5,435 bases of DNA, taken from positions 1 through 5,435 of the forward strand of contig JAWXTS010000091.1 of NCBI GenBank assembly GCA_044433305.1, given 5' to 3'. Positions 1-5,435 of the stretch are shown one piece after another. The notes beneath the pieces are model-generated. The model was not told where the DNA came from. It did no database searches and saw only the letters and a program-made list of their open reading frames with translations. Made by a program: the position numbers and the translations under genes. Each line of letters begins with the position of its first letter. Within the stretch, counting starts at the first letter, position 1. The DNA comes from JAWXTS01 sp044433305. Lineage in GTDB: Bacteria > Bacteroidota > Bacteroidia > Bacteroidales > Rikenellaceae.

Positions 1-129
1 AAGGGCTTGTTTCTCGGCTGCGATAGCTAGCTCAAGTTCGGTTGGGTCATTTGGATCTTGAAATCCGTCGTCTTTGGTACATCCGATAATGGCAAAGGCC
101 ATAAGTGCAATTAAAAAGTACTTTTTCAT
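1..129 (-). CDS. Lipoprotein, N-terminal part (gene runs off the left edge)
   Basis: The reverse strand reads ATG at 129-127 followed by 43 open codons to the window edge. The product begins MKKYFLIALMAFAIIGC. It has a short positive start (K2, K3), a hydrophobic core at about residues 4-15, and the lipobox I-I-G-C with the lipidated cysteine at residue 17. This is a type II signal peptide: the protein would be processed by Lgt and signal peptidase II and anchored in a membrane. After the cysteine comes T-K-D-D, then a hydrophilic Asp/Pro/Glu-rich stretch. In Bacteroidota, a charged or acidic stretch just after the cysteine is known to direct lipoproteins to the outer surface, so surface exposure is a reasonable inference. 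The start is supported by the compact signal peptide and an AT-rich leader. The mature domain lies outside the window, so no function can be assigned. The gene diverges from secDF. Confidence 0.85.
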   Translation of the reverse strand, partial: MKKYFLIALMAFAIIGCTKDDGFQDPNDPTELELAIAAEKQAL

Positions 130-183
130 GGTAATTTATTTTATTGATTATTATATTGTTCGTAATTTATTATAAAAACGTCT

Positions 184-214
184 GCAATATACAAAAAGGG
201 GTATTGATGTCAAA
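184..214 (-). promoter_or_regulatory. Candidate promoter for the lipoprotein gene (weak)
   Basis: On the minus strand, TTTG (214-211) is followed after 19 bp by TATATTGC (191-184). The Bacteroides primary sigma factor consensus is TTTG, 19-21 bp, TAnnTTTG. The upstream box and spacing fit, but the downstream box matches only TAnnTT, with G and C in its last two positions. Transcription would start roughly 45-50 bp upstream of the lipoprotein ATG, giving an AT-rich leader. It is listed because spacing and orientation agree with the divergent gene. The imperfect -7 box keeps confidence low. Confidence 0.35.
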
Positions 215-273
215 ACAATTTGCTAGGTTATAGGTAGATATATACGTTTTAACAAAAAAATCTTTAGTATTTG

Positions 274-360
274 CACTCCAGAGGGGGAAATCGCGCTTGC
301 AAGACTGTTGGACAAACAGGGCAGGAGGGAGAATCTGAGGGCAGCGAGCAGTCCATTTTT
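274..360 (+). other. GC-rich structured island, possible small RNA
   Basis: About 80 bp rich in G and A sit abruptly inside an AT-rich spacer. Several pairings are possible. GACTGTT (303-309) can pair with AGCAGTC (347-353) through one G-U pair. GCTTGC (295-300) can pair with GCGAGC (344-349). CTGTT (305-309) can form a local hairpin with AACAG (315-319). These pairings are partly exclusive, so no single fold is claimed. Just upstream is TAGTATTTGCAC (265-276), close to a Bacteroides -7 box but with three bases instead of two between TA and TTTG, and with no clear -33 box. Just downstream is ATTTTTG (355-361), T-rich as at a transcript end. I do not recognise it as 6S, SRP, tmRNA or RNase P RNA. 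The strand is a guess based on these flanking signals. It could instead be regulatory DNA or a decayed gene. Confidence 0.3.
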
Positions 361-413
361 GTTATAGTTTTTACTCTTTATGCTCGATAATTGATAAAAT
401 TAGGCAGTTATTG

Positions 414-443
414 TTGTAGGTCATAAATAATTTATTAATTTTG
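414..443 (+). promoter_or_regulatory. Promoter of secDF
   Basis: TTG (414-416), 19 bp, then TAATTTTG (436-443), which fully matches the Bacteroides -7 consensus TAnnTTTG. A second TTG at 411-413 would give a 22-bp spacing. Transcription should begin around 449-452, giving a leader of about 55 nt ending in an A-rich stretch before the secDF ATG. This is the best promoter-like sequence in the spacer and points at secDF. Confidence 0.7.
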
Positions 444-454
444 CACACCTATTA

Positions 455-474
455 TGTCCGTATTGCATAGGACA
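455..474 (+). promoter_or_regulatory. Small hairpin in the secDF leader
   Basis: TGTCC (455-459) is complementary to GGACA (470-474). The intervening bases can add three weak A-T pairs (461-463 with 467-469) after a bulged G at 460. It lies only a few bases downstream of the predicted transcription start, so it would sit at the extreme 5' end of the mRNA. That position would suit an RNA-stabilising hairpin or a protein-binding inverted repeat. No T-run follows, so it is not a terminator. A perfect 5-bp stem can also arise by chance. Confidence 0.3.
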
Positions 475-506
475 CGAACAAAAAAATTATCAAACAAAAA
501 TAAAAA

Positions 507-3500
507 ATGCAGAACAAAGGTGCTATCAGATTAGTGGCTATTCTACTTGCAATAGCCTGCGCTTATCAACTCTCATTTACGTTTGTAACACGTAATGTAG
601 AGAAGAAAGCAAACGAGTATGCCGCCGGTGACCAACAAAAGGCTCAGGCATATATCGATTCTTTGAAGTCTATTCCAGTGTACAACCTAGGCTTTACAAG
701 TTTTACTTACAAAGAGTGTAAAGAACGTGAAATCAACCTTGGTCTTGACCTTAAAGGTGGTATGAACGTTATGCTTGAAATCTCAGTTAGTGACGTGGTT
801 AAGGCTCTTTCTAACGACAGTAAAGACCCTATCTTCATCCAGGCAATGGCTGCGGCTGAACAAAGCATGAACAATAGCTCGGACGATTTCATTACCCTAT
901 TCCAAAGAGAATATGAAAGCCGTTCTAACGGTGGTCGTTTGAGCGCAATATTCAACACGCCAGAACTTAGAGAGCTTGTGTCTGCTAACAGCACAAACCA
1001 AGAGGTTATAACAGTGCTTAGAGAGCAAACTGAAGGCGCTATCTCTAACTCTTTCAACGTTCTAAGAAACCGTATCGACCGCTTCGGTGTTACTCAACCT
1101 AACATCCAACGCCTAGAGAAAGCAGGCCGCATATTGGTGGAGCTTCCAGGTGTTAAGGAGCCAGAGCGCGTGCGTAAACTATTGCAAGGTACTGCTAGCC
1201 TAGAATTTTGGGCTACTTATGATAATAGCGAAATCTATCCTAAGCTAGTAGCTGTAAATACTATCATCAGTGACATAGAGAAAGCAAAAGCTACTGCAGT
1301 TCAAAATGAAGTAGCAGGCGCTCAGACAGAGCAAACAGAAACAATAGAGGTAGCGCAAGAAAGTGCTGAAGGTGACGATCTTATCGCTCAGGTAAGTAGC
1401 ACAACAGCTCAAGCGAGCGAGGCTGAACTATTGGCTCAATTCCCATTGTTCGCTAGACTTTCTCCTAACTCTAACCCTCAGACAGGTACAGTAAACGCAG
1501 GTGCCGTTGTAGGTTACGCGCTAGAGTCTGATACAGCAGCCGTAAATGCTTACTTCGCAATGCCACAAGTGAAAGCAGAATTGCCTCGCGATTTGCAACT
1601 TCTTTGGGGTGTTAAAGCAATAAACGATGCTGAGAACCTATTCGAGCTATTCGCAATTAAAGCTAACACTCGTGACGGCAAAGCCCCTCTAGATGGTTCG
1701 GCTATCGTTGAGGCTCGCGCTGACTATGCTGAGCAAGGTTCGGTAGGCGAGGTGTCAATGGCTATGGATGCTACGGGTTCAAGAACTTGGGCACGCCTAA
1801 CTGCTGATAACGTGGGTAGCTGCATCGCTATCGTTCTTGATGGATATGTTTACTCTGCTCCTAGAGTGAACGGCGAGATTACTGGCGGTCGCTCTCAGAT
1901 TACTGGTAACTTTACTATCACTGAGGCAAATGACCTTGCTAACGTGCTTAAATCAGGTAAACTTCCTGCTCCAGCTCGTATTATTCAAGATACTGTGGTA
2001 GGTCCTTCTTTGGGTCAGGAGTCTATCAATGCAGGTATGATGTCATTTATCCTTGCATTTGTGCTTGTTCTTATCTACATGTGGATATACTACAACACTG
2101 CCGGTCTTGTGGCAAATGTTGCTCTTATAGCTAACTTGTTCTTCTTGTTCGGTGTGCTGGTATCGTTTGGTGCGGTGCTTACACTTCCTGGTATCGCCGG
2201 TATCGTGCTTACTATGGGTATGGCCGTGGATGCTAACGTTATCATCTACGAGCGTATCAAAGAGGAGCTGCGTGGTGGCAAGGGTCTAGGTCTGGCTATC
2301 TCTGATGGTTTCAAACATGCTTACTCAGCGATTATCGACGGTAATGCAACAACACTTATAACTGGTATCGTATTGTTTATGTTCGGTTCTGGTCCTGTTC
2401 AAGGTTTCGCAACAACTTTGATTATCGGTATCATTACTTCTTTGTTCTGCTCAATCTTTATCACTCGTTTGATCTTCGTTTCTCTACTAGAGAAAAATGT
2501 TATGGTTAAGTTCTCTACCAAACTTACAGAGAATGTATTCAAAAACGCTAAGTTCAACTTCATCGATGCTCGTAAGAAAACTTATATTCTTTCAGGTGCA
2601 TTGATTCTAATCTCGCTTGTGTCTTTGATGACACGTGGTTTGAACTACGGTGTTGACTTCTCTGGTGGTCGTGCTTTCGTTGTTCTATTCGACAAAGATG
2701 TAGACGCAACAACTGTTCGTGAGGCTCTAGATGTTGAGTTCGCAAGCCTTCCAGATGAGGGCAACAACAGTTACGAGGTTAAGCAATTCGGTTCTGAGGG
2801 TCGTATGCGTATCGTTACTCAATACAAATTTGAGGATCAAAGCGAGGACGTTACTCCAGAGATTGAGGGCATACTTTACTCAGCCCTTGAGCCACTATTT
2901 GTAAACCGTTTGTCACTAACAGAATTTACAAACTCTAACCTTAGTGAGTATGGTATTCAAAGTTCTGATAAGGTAGGTCCTAGCGTGGCTCACGATATTA
3001 AAGTAAACTCTTTTATTGCTGTGTTGTTCAGCTTGCTAGCTATCGGTATCTATATCGCTATTCGTTTCCGTAGATGGCAATGGGCGTTGGGTGGTGTTAC
3101 TGCTCTGTTCCATGATGCCTTTATTACTATCGGTTTGTTCTCTGTATGTTACAGCTTTATGCCGTTTGCAATGGAGATTGATCAAGCGTTTATCGCAGCG
3201 ATACTTACTATCATCGGTTACTCTATCAATGACACGGTGGTTATCTTCGACCGTATCCGTGAGTATCAAATTGATTATCCTAAGCGTTCGATGAAAGAAA
3301 ATATCAATAACGCTATCAACAGTACTTTGGCTCGTACTTTGAATACTGCCGGTACTACTTTGGTTGTGTTGCTTGCGATATTTATCTTCGGTGGTGAGGT
3401 AATCAGCGGCTTTGTATTCGCTCTTATGTTCGGTGTTATCATCGGTACTTTCTCTTCAGTGTTTGTAGCGACTCCAGTTGCTTACGACCTGTTGGTGAAA

Positions 3501-3527
3501 AAAGAGCAACAAAAAGGCAAAAAATAA
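507..3527 (+). CDS. secDF: Fused protein translocase subunit SecDF
   Basis: This membrane subunit assists the SecYEG-SecA translocon by using proton flow to pull secreted proteins out on the periplasmic side. The 1006 residues hold SecD and SecF in one chain, as is usual in Bacteroidota. TM1 is at about 6-28, followed by the SecD motif GLDLKGG (79-85) and the large periplasmic P1 region, including NRIDRFGVTQP (188-198). Five helices follow at about 508-660, with GMAVDANVIIYER (571-583). SecF starts near 690 with TM7, then NYGVDFSGG (713-721), a smaller periplasmic domain, and five helices at about 832-990, with GYSINDTVVIFDRIRE (904-919). D575, D909 and R943 appear to match the proton-path residues D340, D637 and R671 of Thermus thermophilus SecDF; the 34-residue D909-R943 spacing is the same. 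The start is fixed by an in-frame TAA two codons upstream (501-503). A low-complexity Ala/Glu/Gln/Thr-rich insert occupies about 255-312. No yajC is adjacent. Confidence 0.97.
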   Translation: MQNKGAIRLVAILLAIACAYQLSFTFVTRNVEKKANEYAAGDQQKAQAYIDSLKSIPVYNLGFTSFTYKECKEREINLGLDLKGGMNVMLEISVSDVVKALSNDSKDPIFIQAMAAAEQSMNNSSDDFITLFQREYESRSNGGRLSAIFNTPELRELVSANSTNQEVITVLREQTEGAISNSFNVLRNRIDRFGVTQPNIQRLEKAGRILVELPGVKEPERVRKLLQGTASLEFWATYDNSEIYPKLVAVNTIISDIEKAKATAVQNEVAGAQTEQTETIEVAQESAEGDDLIAQVSSTTAQASEAELLAQFPLFARLSPNSNPQTGTVNAGAVVGYALESDTAAVNAYFAMPQVKAELPRDLQLLWGVKAINDAENLFELFAIKANTRDGKAPLDGSAIVEARADYAEQGSVGEVSMAMDATGSRTWARLTADNVGSCIAIVLDGYVYSAPRVNGEITGGRSQITGNFTITEANDLANVLKSGKLPAPARIIQDTVVGPSLGQESINAGMMSFILAFVLVLIYMWIYYNTAGLVANVALIANLFFLFGVLVSFGAVLTLPGIAGIVLTMGMAVDANVIIYERIKEELRGGKGLGLAISDGFKHAYSAIIDGNATTLITGIVLFMFGSGPVQGFATTLIIGIITSLFCSIFITRLIFVSLLEKNVMVKFSTKLTENVFKNAKFNFIDARKKTYILSGALILISLVSLMTRGLNYGVDFSGGRAFVVLFDKDVDATTVREALDVEFASLPDEGNNSYEVKQFGSEGRMRIVTQYKFEDQSEDVTPEIEGILYSALEPLFVNRLSLTEFTNSNLSEYGIQSSDKVGPSVAHDIKVNSFIAVLFSLLAIGIYIAIRFRRWQWALGGVTALFHDAFITIGLFSVCYSFMPFAMEIDQAFIAAILTIIGYSINDTVVIFDRIREYQIDYPKRSMKENINNAINSTLARTLNTAGTTLVVLLAIFIFGGEVISGFVFALMFGVIIGTFSSVFVATPVAYDLLVKKEQQKGKK

Positions 3528-3549
3528 TAGTTTAAGCTAAAAATACTGC

Positions 3550-3586
3550 ATCGCCCCGCCTATCTTTAGGTGGGGCGATTTTTTTT
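3550..3586 (+). terminator. Intrinsic terminator after secDF
   Basis: A 13-bp stem pairs 3550-3562 with 3567-3579. It includes the GC-rich run CGCCCC/GGGGCG and one G-T pair, and closes a TCTT loop. Eight T residues (3579-3586) follow at once. It lies 22 bases beyond the secDF stop codon. This is a textbook rho-independent terminator and indicates that secDF transcription ends before cdaA. Confidence 0.95.
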
Positions 3587-3609
3587 ATGTTTATAAATTA
3601 TTACCTTTG
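3579..3609 (+). promoter_or_regulatory. Promoter of cdaA
   Basis: TACCTTTG (3602-3609) matches the Bacteroides -7 box TAnnTTTG exactly. Nineteen base pairs upstream is TTTT (3579-3582), an imperfect TTTG box that lies inside the T-run of the secDF terminator. Transcription would start near 3616, giving a leader of only about 20 nt before the cdaA ATG. The strong -7 box, short leader and preceding terminator together support an independent promoter. Confidence 0.65.
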
Positions 3610-3636
3610 TAAGGATACGTTAATAAATGAAATAGT

Positions 3637-4416
3637 ATGGGTTTTATCAATATCACTATTCTAGACCTTATAGATATATTTGTGGTGGCTCTTCTAATCT
3701 TTAAAATATATAAGATTACTAGGGGTACTAACGCTATAAGTATTGTTGCTGGTATATTGATAATATATCTGATTTGGATAACGGTGCGCTTGTTGCATAT
3801 GGAGCTACTGTCTATGTTGCTAGGACAGATTATCGGAGTGGGTGTTATCGCGCTGATAATAGTGTTCCAGCAGGAGATTAGACGATTTCTGCTTATTCTA
3901 GGTAGCCGTTACTTCTCAGGGCAAGATAAGTTCTTTGGTAGGCTGTTGTCGCGAGGCAGGCCCGAGGCTACACCAAGTAGCAATGTATGGGTCGAGTCGG
4001 TGGTGTCTGCGTGCAAGAGCATGGCAGCAACAAAGACAGGTGCGCTGATAGTAATAGCCGAGAATATCGACATGACAACGATAATAAATACGGGAAAGAT
4101 AGTAGACGCTTTGGTTTCGGATACGCTGCTACAAAATATATTCTTTAAGAACGCCCCTTTGCATGATGGAGCTATAATTCTTACCAAGGGTAGGATAGCT
4201 GCGGCAGGGTGTATATTGCCATCAACGGAGTCTGAGGTGCCAGAGAGTTTTGGTACTCGTCATAGGGCCGCTTTGGGTACTGTGGAGAACTATGATGTTG
4301 TCGTAGTGGCAGTGTCAGAGGAGAAGGGTTCTATATCTGTGGCTATGGCCGGCAAGTTGAAGGTAAATGTTTCTGCAAGGCAGTTGCGTGAGGTGCTGCT
4401 GAAAATCAATCGTTAA
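3637..4416 (+). CDS. cdaA: Diadenylate cyclase CdaA (makes c-di-AMP)
   Basis: This membrane enzyme joins two ATP molecules into cyclic di-AMP, a second messenger tied to potassium/osmotic balance and the cell wall in bacteria that have it. The 259-residue length is close to that of CdaA/DacA proteins. Three membrane helices (about 8-24, 33-53, 57-78) are followed by the family motif IVFQQEIRRF (75-84). The DisA_N-type catalytic domain spans about 115-259. The two active-site signatures are intact: DGA (177-179, in PLHDGAIIL) and RHR (208-210, in GTRHRAALG). VSEEKGSISVA (226-236) matches the conserved C-terminal strand-turn. An in-frame TGA at 3628-3630 rules out a longer N-terminus. A two-codon frame, ATG AAA TAG (3627-3635), sits just upstream. 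The gene uses ATA (Ile) and AGG/AGA (Arg) more freely than secDF, which favours ATC/ATT and CGT, suggesting lower expression. No cdaR-like gene is adjacent. Confidence 0.95.
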   Translation: MGFINITILDLIDIFVVALLIFKIYKITRGTNAISIVAGILIIYLIWITVRLLHMELLSMLLGQIIGVGVIALIIVFQQEIRRFLLILGSRYFSGQDKFFGRLLSRGRPEATPSSNVWVESVVSACKSMAATKTGALIVIAENIDMTTIINTGKIVDALVSDTLLQNIFFKNAPLHDGAIILTKGRIAAAGCILPSTESEVPESFGTRHRAALGTVENYDVVVVAVSEEKGSISVAMAGKLKVNVSARQLREVLLKINR

Positions 4417-4418
4417 GT

Positions 4419-5252
4419 ATGACTGTAAGTGTTGTTGTTCCTATGTGTAGGTCCGTGTTGAGCGACGAGGATAAGAAGTCGCTGGATAGACTTGTGTCTG
4501 TGTTGGGCGAGTTTGCCGTAACCGTAGCATGCCCTGAAGGGATGGATGTTGCAGAGGTGGAAGTTCGATACCCTAGTTTTGGATTTGAAAGGTTCGATTC
4601 TAAGCTCTTTGCAGGCCAGAGGGTTTTTAACGACTTGTTGCTTTCGAGGGACTTCTATGAGCGTTTTTTGGAGTGGGATTATATATTGATTCATCAGAGT
4701 GATTCGTTTGTGTTTAGGAATGAGTTGCAGCAGTGGTGTGATAAGGGCTATGATTATATAGGTTCTCCGTGGTTGTTTGAGTCTTGGCATAGGAGTTATA
4801 TCTATCTGGAACTGTCAGGTTTAAAGTCAGCTTATTTGCGCAAGATGAAGGGTATTGATGATTATAATATTGCCAGAGGTAAGGTCGGTGATGGAGGGTT
4901 TAGCCTGAGGAAGACTCGCGCTCATTATGACTTCTTGAATAAGCACGCTGATATTGTAGACCACTATAAGTCGATGTCTAAATATGCTCGATATAATGAG
5001 GATGTATTCTGGGCTGTTGAGCCAGCAAAGAATGGTGAGGACTTTAAGGTGCCAAAACCAGCTGAAGCGGTAAGATTTGCTTTTGCTCAATATCCAGATT
5101 TGGCCCACCAAGTTACGGATTATACTCTTCCATTTGCTTGCAGAGGGTTTAATGACAAAGAATCTAAAGCTTTTTGGAAGCCGATTATGAAAAAAATATC
5201 AGAAAAGTCGGGACGAGATTCGGCGGAAAATAGCCCCGAAATATTGGAATAG
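4419..5252 (+). CDS. DUF5672 family protein, probable glycosyltransferase
   Basis: The 277-residue soluble protein has no signal peptide or membrane helix. It starts with a hydrophobic strand typical of a Rossmann-like sugar-nucleotide fold (TVSVVVP, 2-8). Segments I recognise from DUF5672 proteins follow in order: DYILIHQSDSFVF (87-99), where D95 sits where such enzymes carry an acidic metal/nucleotide ligand; WCDKGYDYIGSPW (106-118); VGDGGFSLRK (156-165), the Gly-rich acceptor-side loop; NEDVFWAVE (193-201); and AVRFAFAQYP with LPFACRGF and FWKPIM near the C-terminus (217-257). DUF5672 proteins often occur in polysaccharide or LPS clusters and are presumed glycosyltransferases. No substrate can be inferred here. 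The ATG lies two bases after the cdaA stop, so the genes are almost certainly co-transcribed and probably translationally coupled. The last 20 or so residues are polar and look disordered. I see no terminator after the stop. The family call is from memory of motifs. Confidence 0.85.
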   Translation: MTVSVVVPMCRSVLSDEDKKSLDRLVSVLGEFAVTVACPEGMDVAEVEVRYPSFGFERFDSKLFAGQRVFNDLLLSRDFYERFLEWDYILIHQSDSFVFRNELQQWCDKGYDYIGSPWLFESWHRSYIYLELSGLKSAYLRKMKGIDDYNIARGKVGDGGFSLRKTRAHYDFLNKHADIVDHYKSMSKYARYNEDVFWAVEPAKNGEDFKVPKPAEAVRFAFAQYPDLAHQVTDYTLPFACRGFNDKESKAFWKPIMKKISEKSGRDSAENSPEILE

Positions 5253-5313
5253 TCACGGTTCATATGCTTTTTGTAAGAAAATGCGATTTATTTCGATTTT
5301 TTCGCTCTAAAAT

Positions 5314-5344
5314 TTTGGAGATAACAAAAAAAGCAGTACATTTG
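5314..5344 (+). promoter_or_regulatory. Promoter of the tRNA-Leu gene
   Basis: TTTG (5314-5317), 19 bp, TACATTTG (5337-5344). Both boxes and the spacing match the Bacteroides primary sigma consensus exactly. The -7 box ends 13 bases before the mature tRNA 5' end, so the transcript would have a short 5' leader for RNase P to remove. This is the best promoter match in the window. Confidence 0.8.
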
Positions 5345-5357
5345 TGACATCAAAAAA

Positions 5358-5435
5358 GCGGATGTGGCGTAATTGGTAGCCGCGCTAGACTTAGGATCTA
5401 GTGTCTCGCGACGTGGGGGTTCGAGTCCCTTCATC
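5358..5435 (+). tRNA. tRNA-Leu(UAG), 3' end cut by the window
   Basis: The cloverleaf reads clearly. The acceptor 5' strand GCGGATG (5358-5364) pairs through its last four bases with CATC (5432-5435). The D stem is GCG/CGC (5367-5369 with 5381-5383), with GG at 5375-5376 in the loop. The anticodon stem is CTAGA/TCTAG (5385-5389 with 5397-5401), with loop CTTAGGA and anticodon TAG at 5392-5394. A long variable arm has stem GTC/GAC (5403-5405 with 5410-5412), as expected for a class II tRNA. The T arm is GGGGG/CCCTT with loop TTCGAGT (5415-5431). The anticodon UAG with a long variable arm specifies leucine, reading CUA and probably other CUN codons. The last three acceptor bases, the discriminator base and CCA lie beyond the right edge, so whether CCA is encoded cannot be seen. 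Confidence 0.96.

Larger units (their letters stand above)
130..506. other. Divergent intergenic region between the lipoprotein gene and secDF
   Basis: This 377-bp stretch has no convincing protein gene. From left to right it holds an AT-rich leader for the minus-strand lipoprotein gene (130-183) and a weak minus-strand promoter candidate (184-214). Next come more AT-rich sequence, a sharply bounded GC- and purine-rich island (about 274-354), and another AT-rich stretch. A good plus-strand promoter (414-443) and a short leader with a small hairpin (455-474) lead into secDF. The last bases before the secDF start are almost all A or T, which is the usual Bacteroidota translation-start context without a Shine-Dalgarno site. 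Confidence 0.8.

Noticed and set aside
264..356. A 30-codon minus-strand frame across the GC-rich island, encoding a Cys- and Pro-rich peptide with a C-P-V-C motif and an A-rich stretch before its ATG.
   Set aside because: It is very short, has no promoter match upstream on that strand, and its composition follows directly from the purine-rich island. There is no homology cue, so it stays unannotated unless it proves conserved.
707..1057. Minus-strand open frame of 116 codons inside secDF.
   Set aside because: It lies wholly within a conserved, confidently identified gene, has no promoter or start context, and its product resembles no family I know.
2560..2745. Minus-strand open frame of 61 codons inside the SecF half of secDF.
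   Set aside because: It is antisense to conserved SecF coding sequence and its His/Arg-rich product looks like a reverse-frame artefact.
3036..3294. Overlapping open frames on both strands (3036-3269 minus, 3091-3294 plus) within the SecF half.
   Set aside because: Both are out-of-frame readings of the conserved SecF helices, with no initiation context.
3909..4187. Minus-strand open frame of 92 codons inside cdaA.
   Set aside because: It is antisense to the catalytic domain, including the DGA motif, and shows no independent evidence.
4413..5111. Minus-strand open frames (4413-4790 and 4827-5111) inside the DUF5672 gene.
   Set aside because: They are shadows of a gene with clear conserved motifs on the plus strand.
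5218..5241. ATTCGG ... CCGAAAT inverted repeat at the 3' end of the DUF5672 coding region.
   Set aside because: The stem is short with internal mismatches, lies inside coding sequence and has no T-run after it. It is probably incidental.
5283..5305. GCGA ... TCGC repeat with an internal T-run after the DUF5672 gene, considered as a terminator.
   Set aside because: The stem is only 4 bp, the T-run is inside the loop, and no T-run follows it. It does not qualify, so the end of the cdaA transcript remains undefined.
1..5435. Search for insertion sequences, CRISPR repeats, tRNA-linked integration sites and toxin-antitoxin genes.
   Set aside because: I saw no transposase or integrase frames, no regularly spaced repeats and no direct repeat of the tRNA end. 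The tRNA 3' half and what follows are outside the window, so an integrated element there cannot be excluded.

Overview
The window looks like a chromosomal segment from a member of the Bacteroidota, most likely the order Bacteroidales. Four lines of evidence support this. SecD and SecF are fused into one 1006-residue protein. Start codons follow A-rich stretches instead of Shine-Dalgarno sites. Promoters have the Bacteroides form TTTG / 19 bp / TAnnTTTG. The truncated lipoprotein has a charged tail after its lipobox cysteine, as surface lipoproteins of this phylum do. The genus cannot be assigned from the sequence alone.

Layout. Positions 1-129 (minus strand) hold the first 43 codons of a lipoprotein gene that runs off the left edge. 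A 377-bp divergent spacer (130-506) follows. It is AT-rich except for a GC-rich, purine-rich island at about 274-354 that could be a small RNA. It also holds a good promoter for secDF and a weaker candidate promoter for the lipoprotein gene. secDF (507-3527) encodes the membrane motor that uses the proton gradient to help proteins finish crossing the Sec translocon. A strong intrinsic terminator (3550-3586) ends that unit, and its T-run overlaps the upstream element of the next promoter. cdaA (3637-4416) encodes a membrane-bound diadenylate cyclase that makes c-di-AMP. Two bases after its stop codon comes a DUF5672-family, glycosyltransferase-like gene (4419-5252), so the two are almost certainly co-transcribed. 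The window ends in a tRNA-Leu(UAG) gene (from 5358, cut by the right edge) that has its own near-perfect promoter.

How the parts relate. secDF, the cdaA-DUF5672 pair and the tRNA appear to be three separately promoted units on the plus strand, with the lipoprotein diverging on the minus strand. The functional themes are envelope biogenesis (SecDF, lipoprotein, probable glycosyltransferase) and envelope/osmotic signalling (c-di-AMP). Most of the window is ordinary housekeeping sequence. I found no mobile element, CRISPR array or clearly new system. The items most worth a second look are the GC-rich island upstream of secDF and the pairing of cdaA with a DUF5672 gene.
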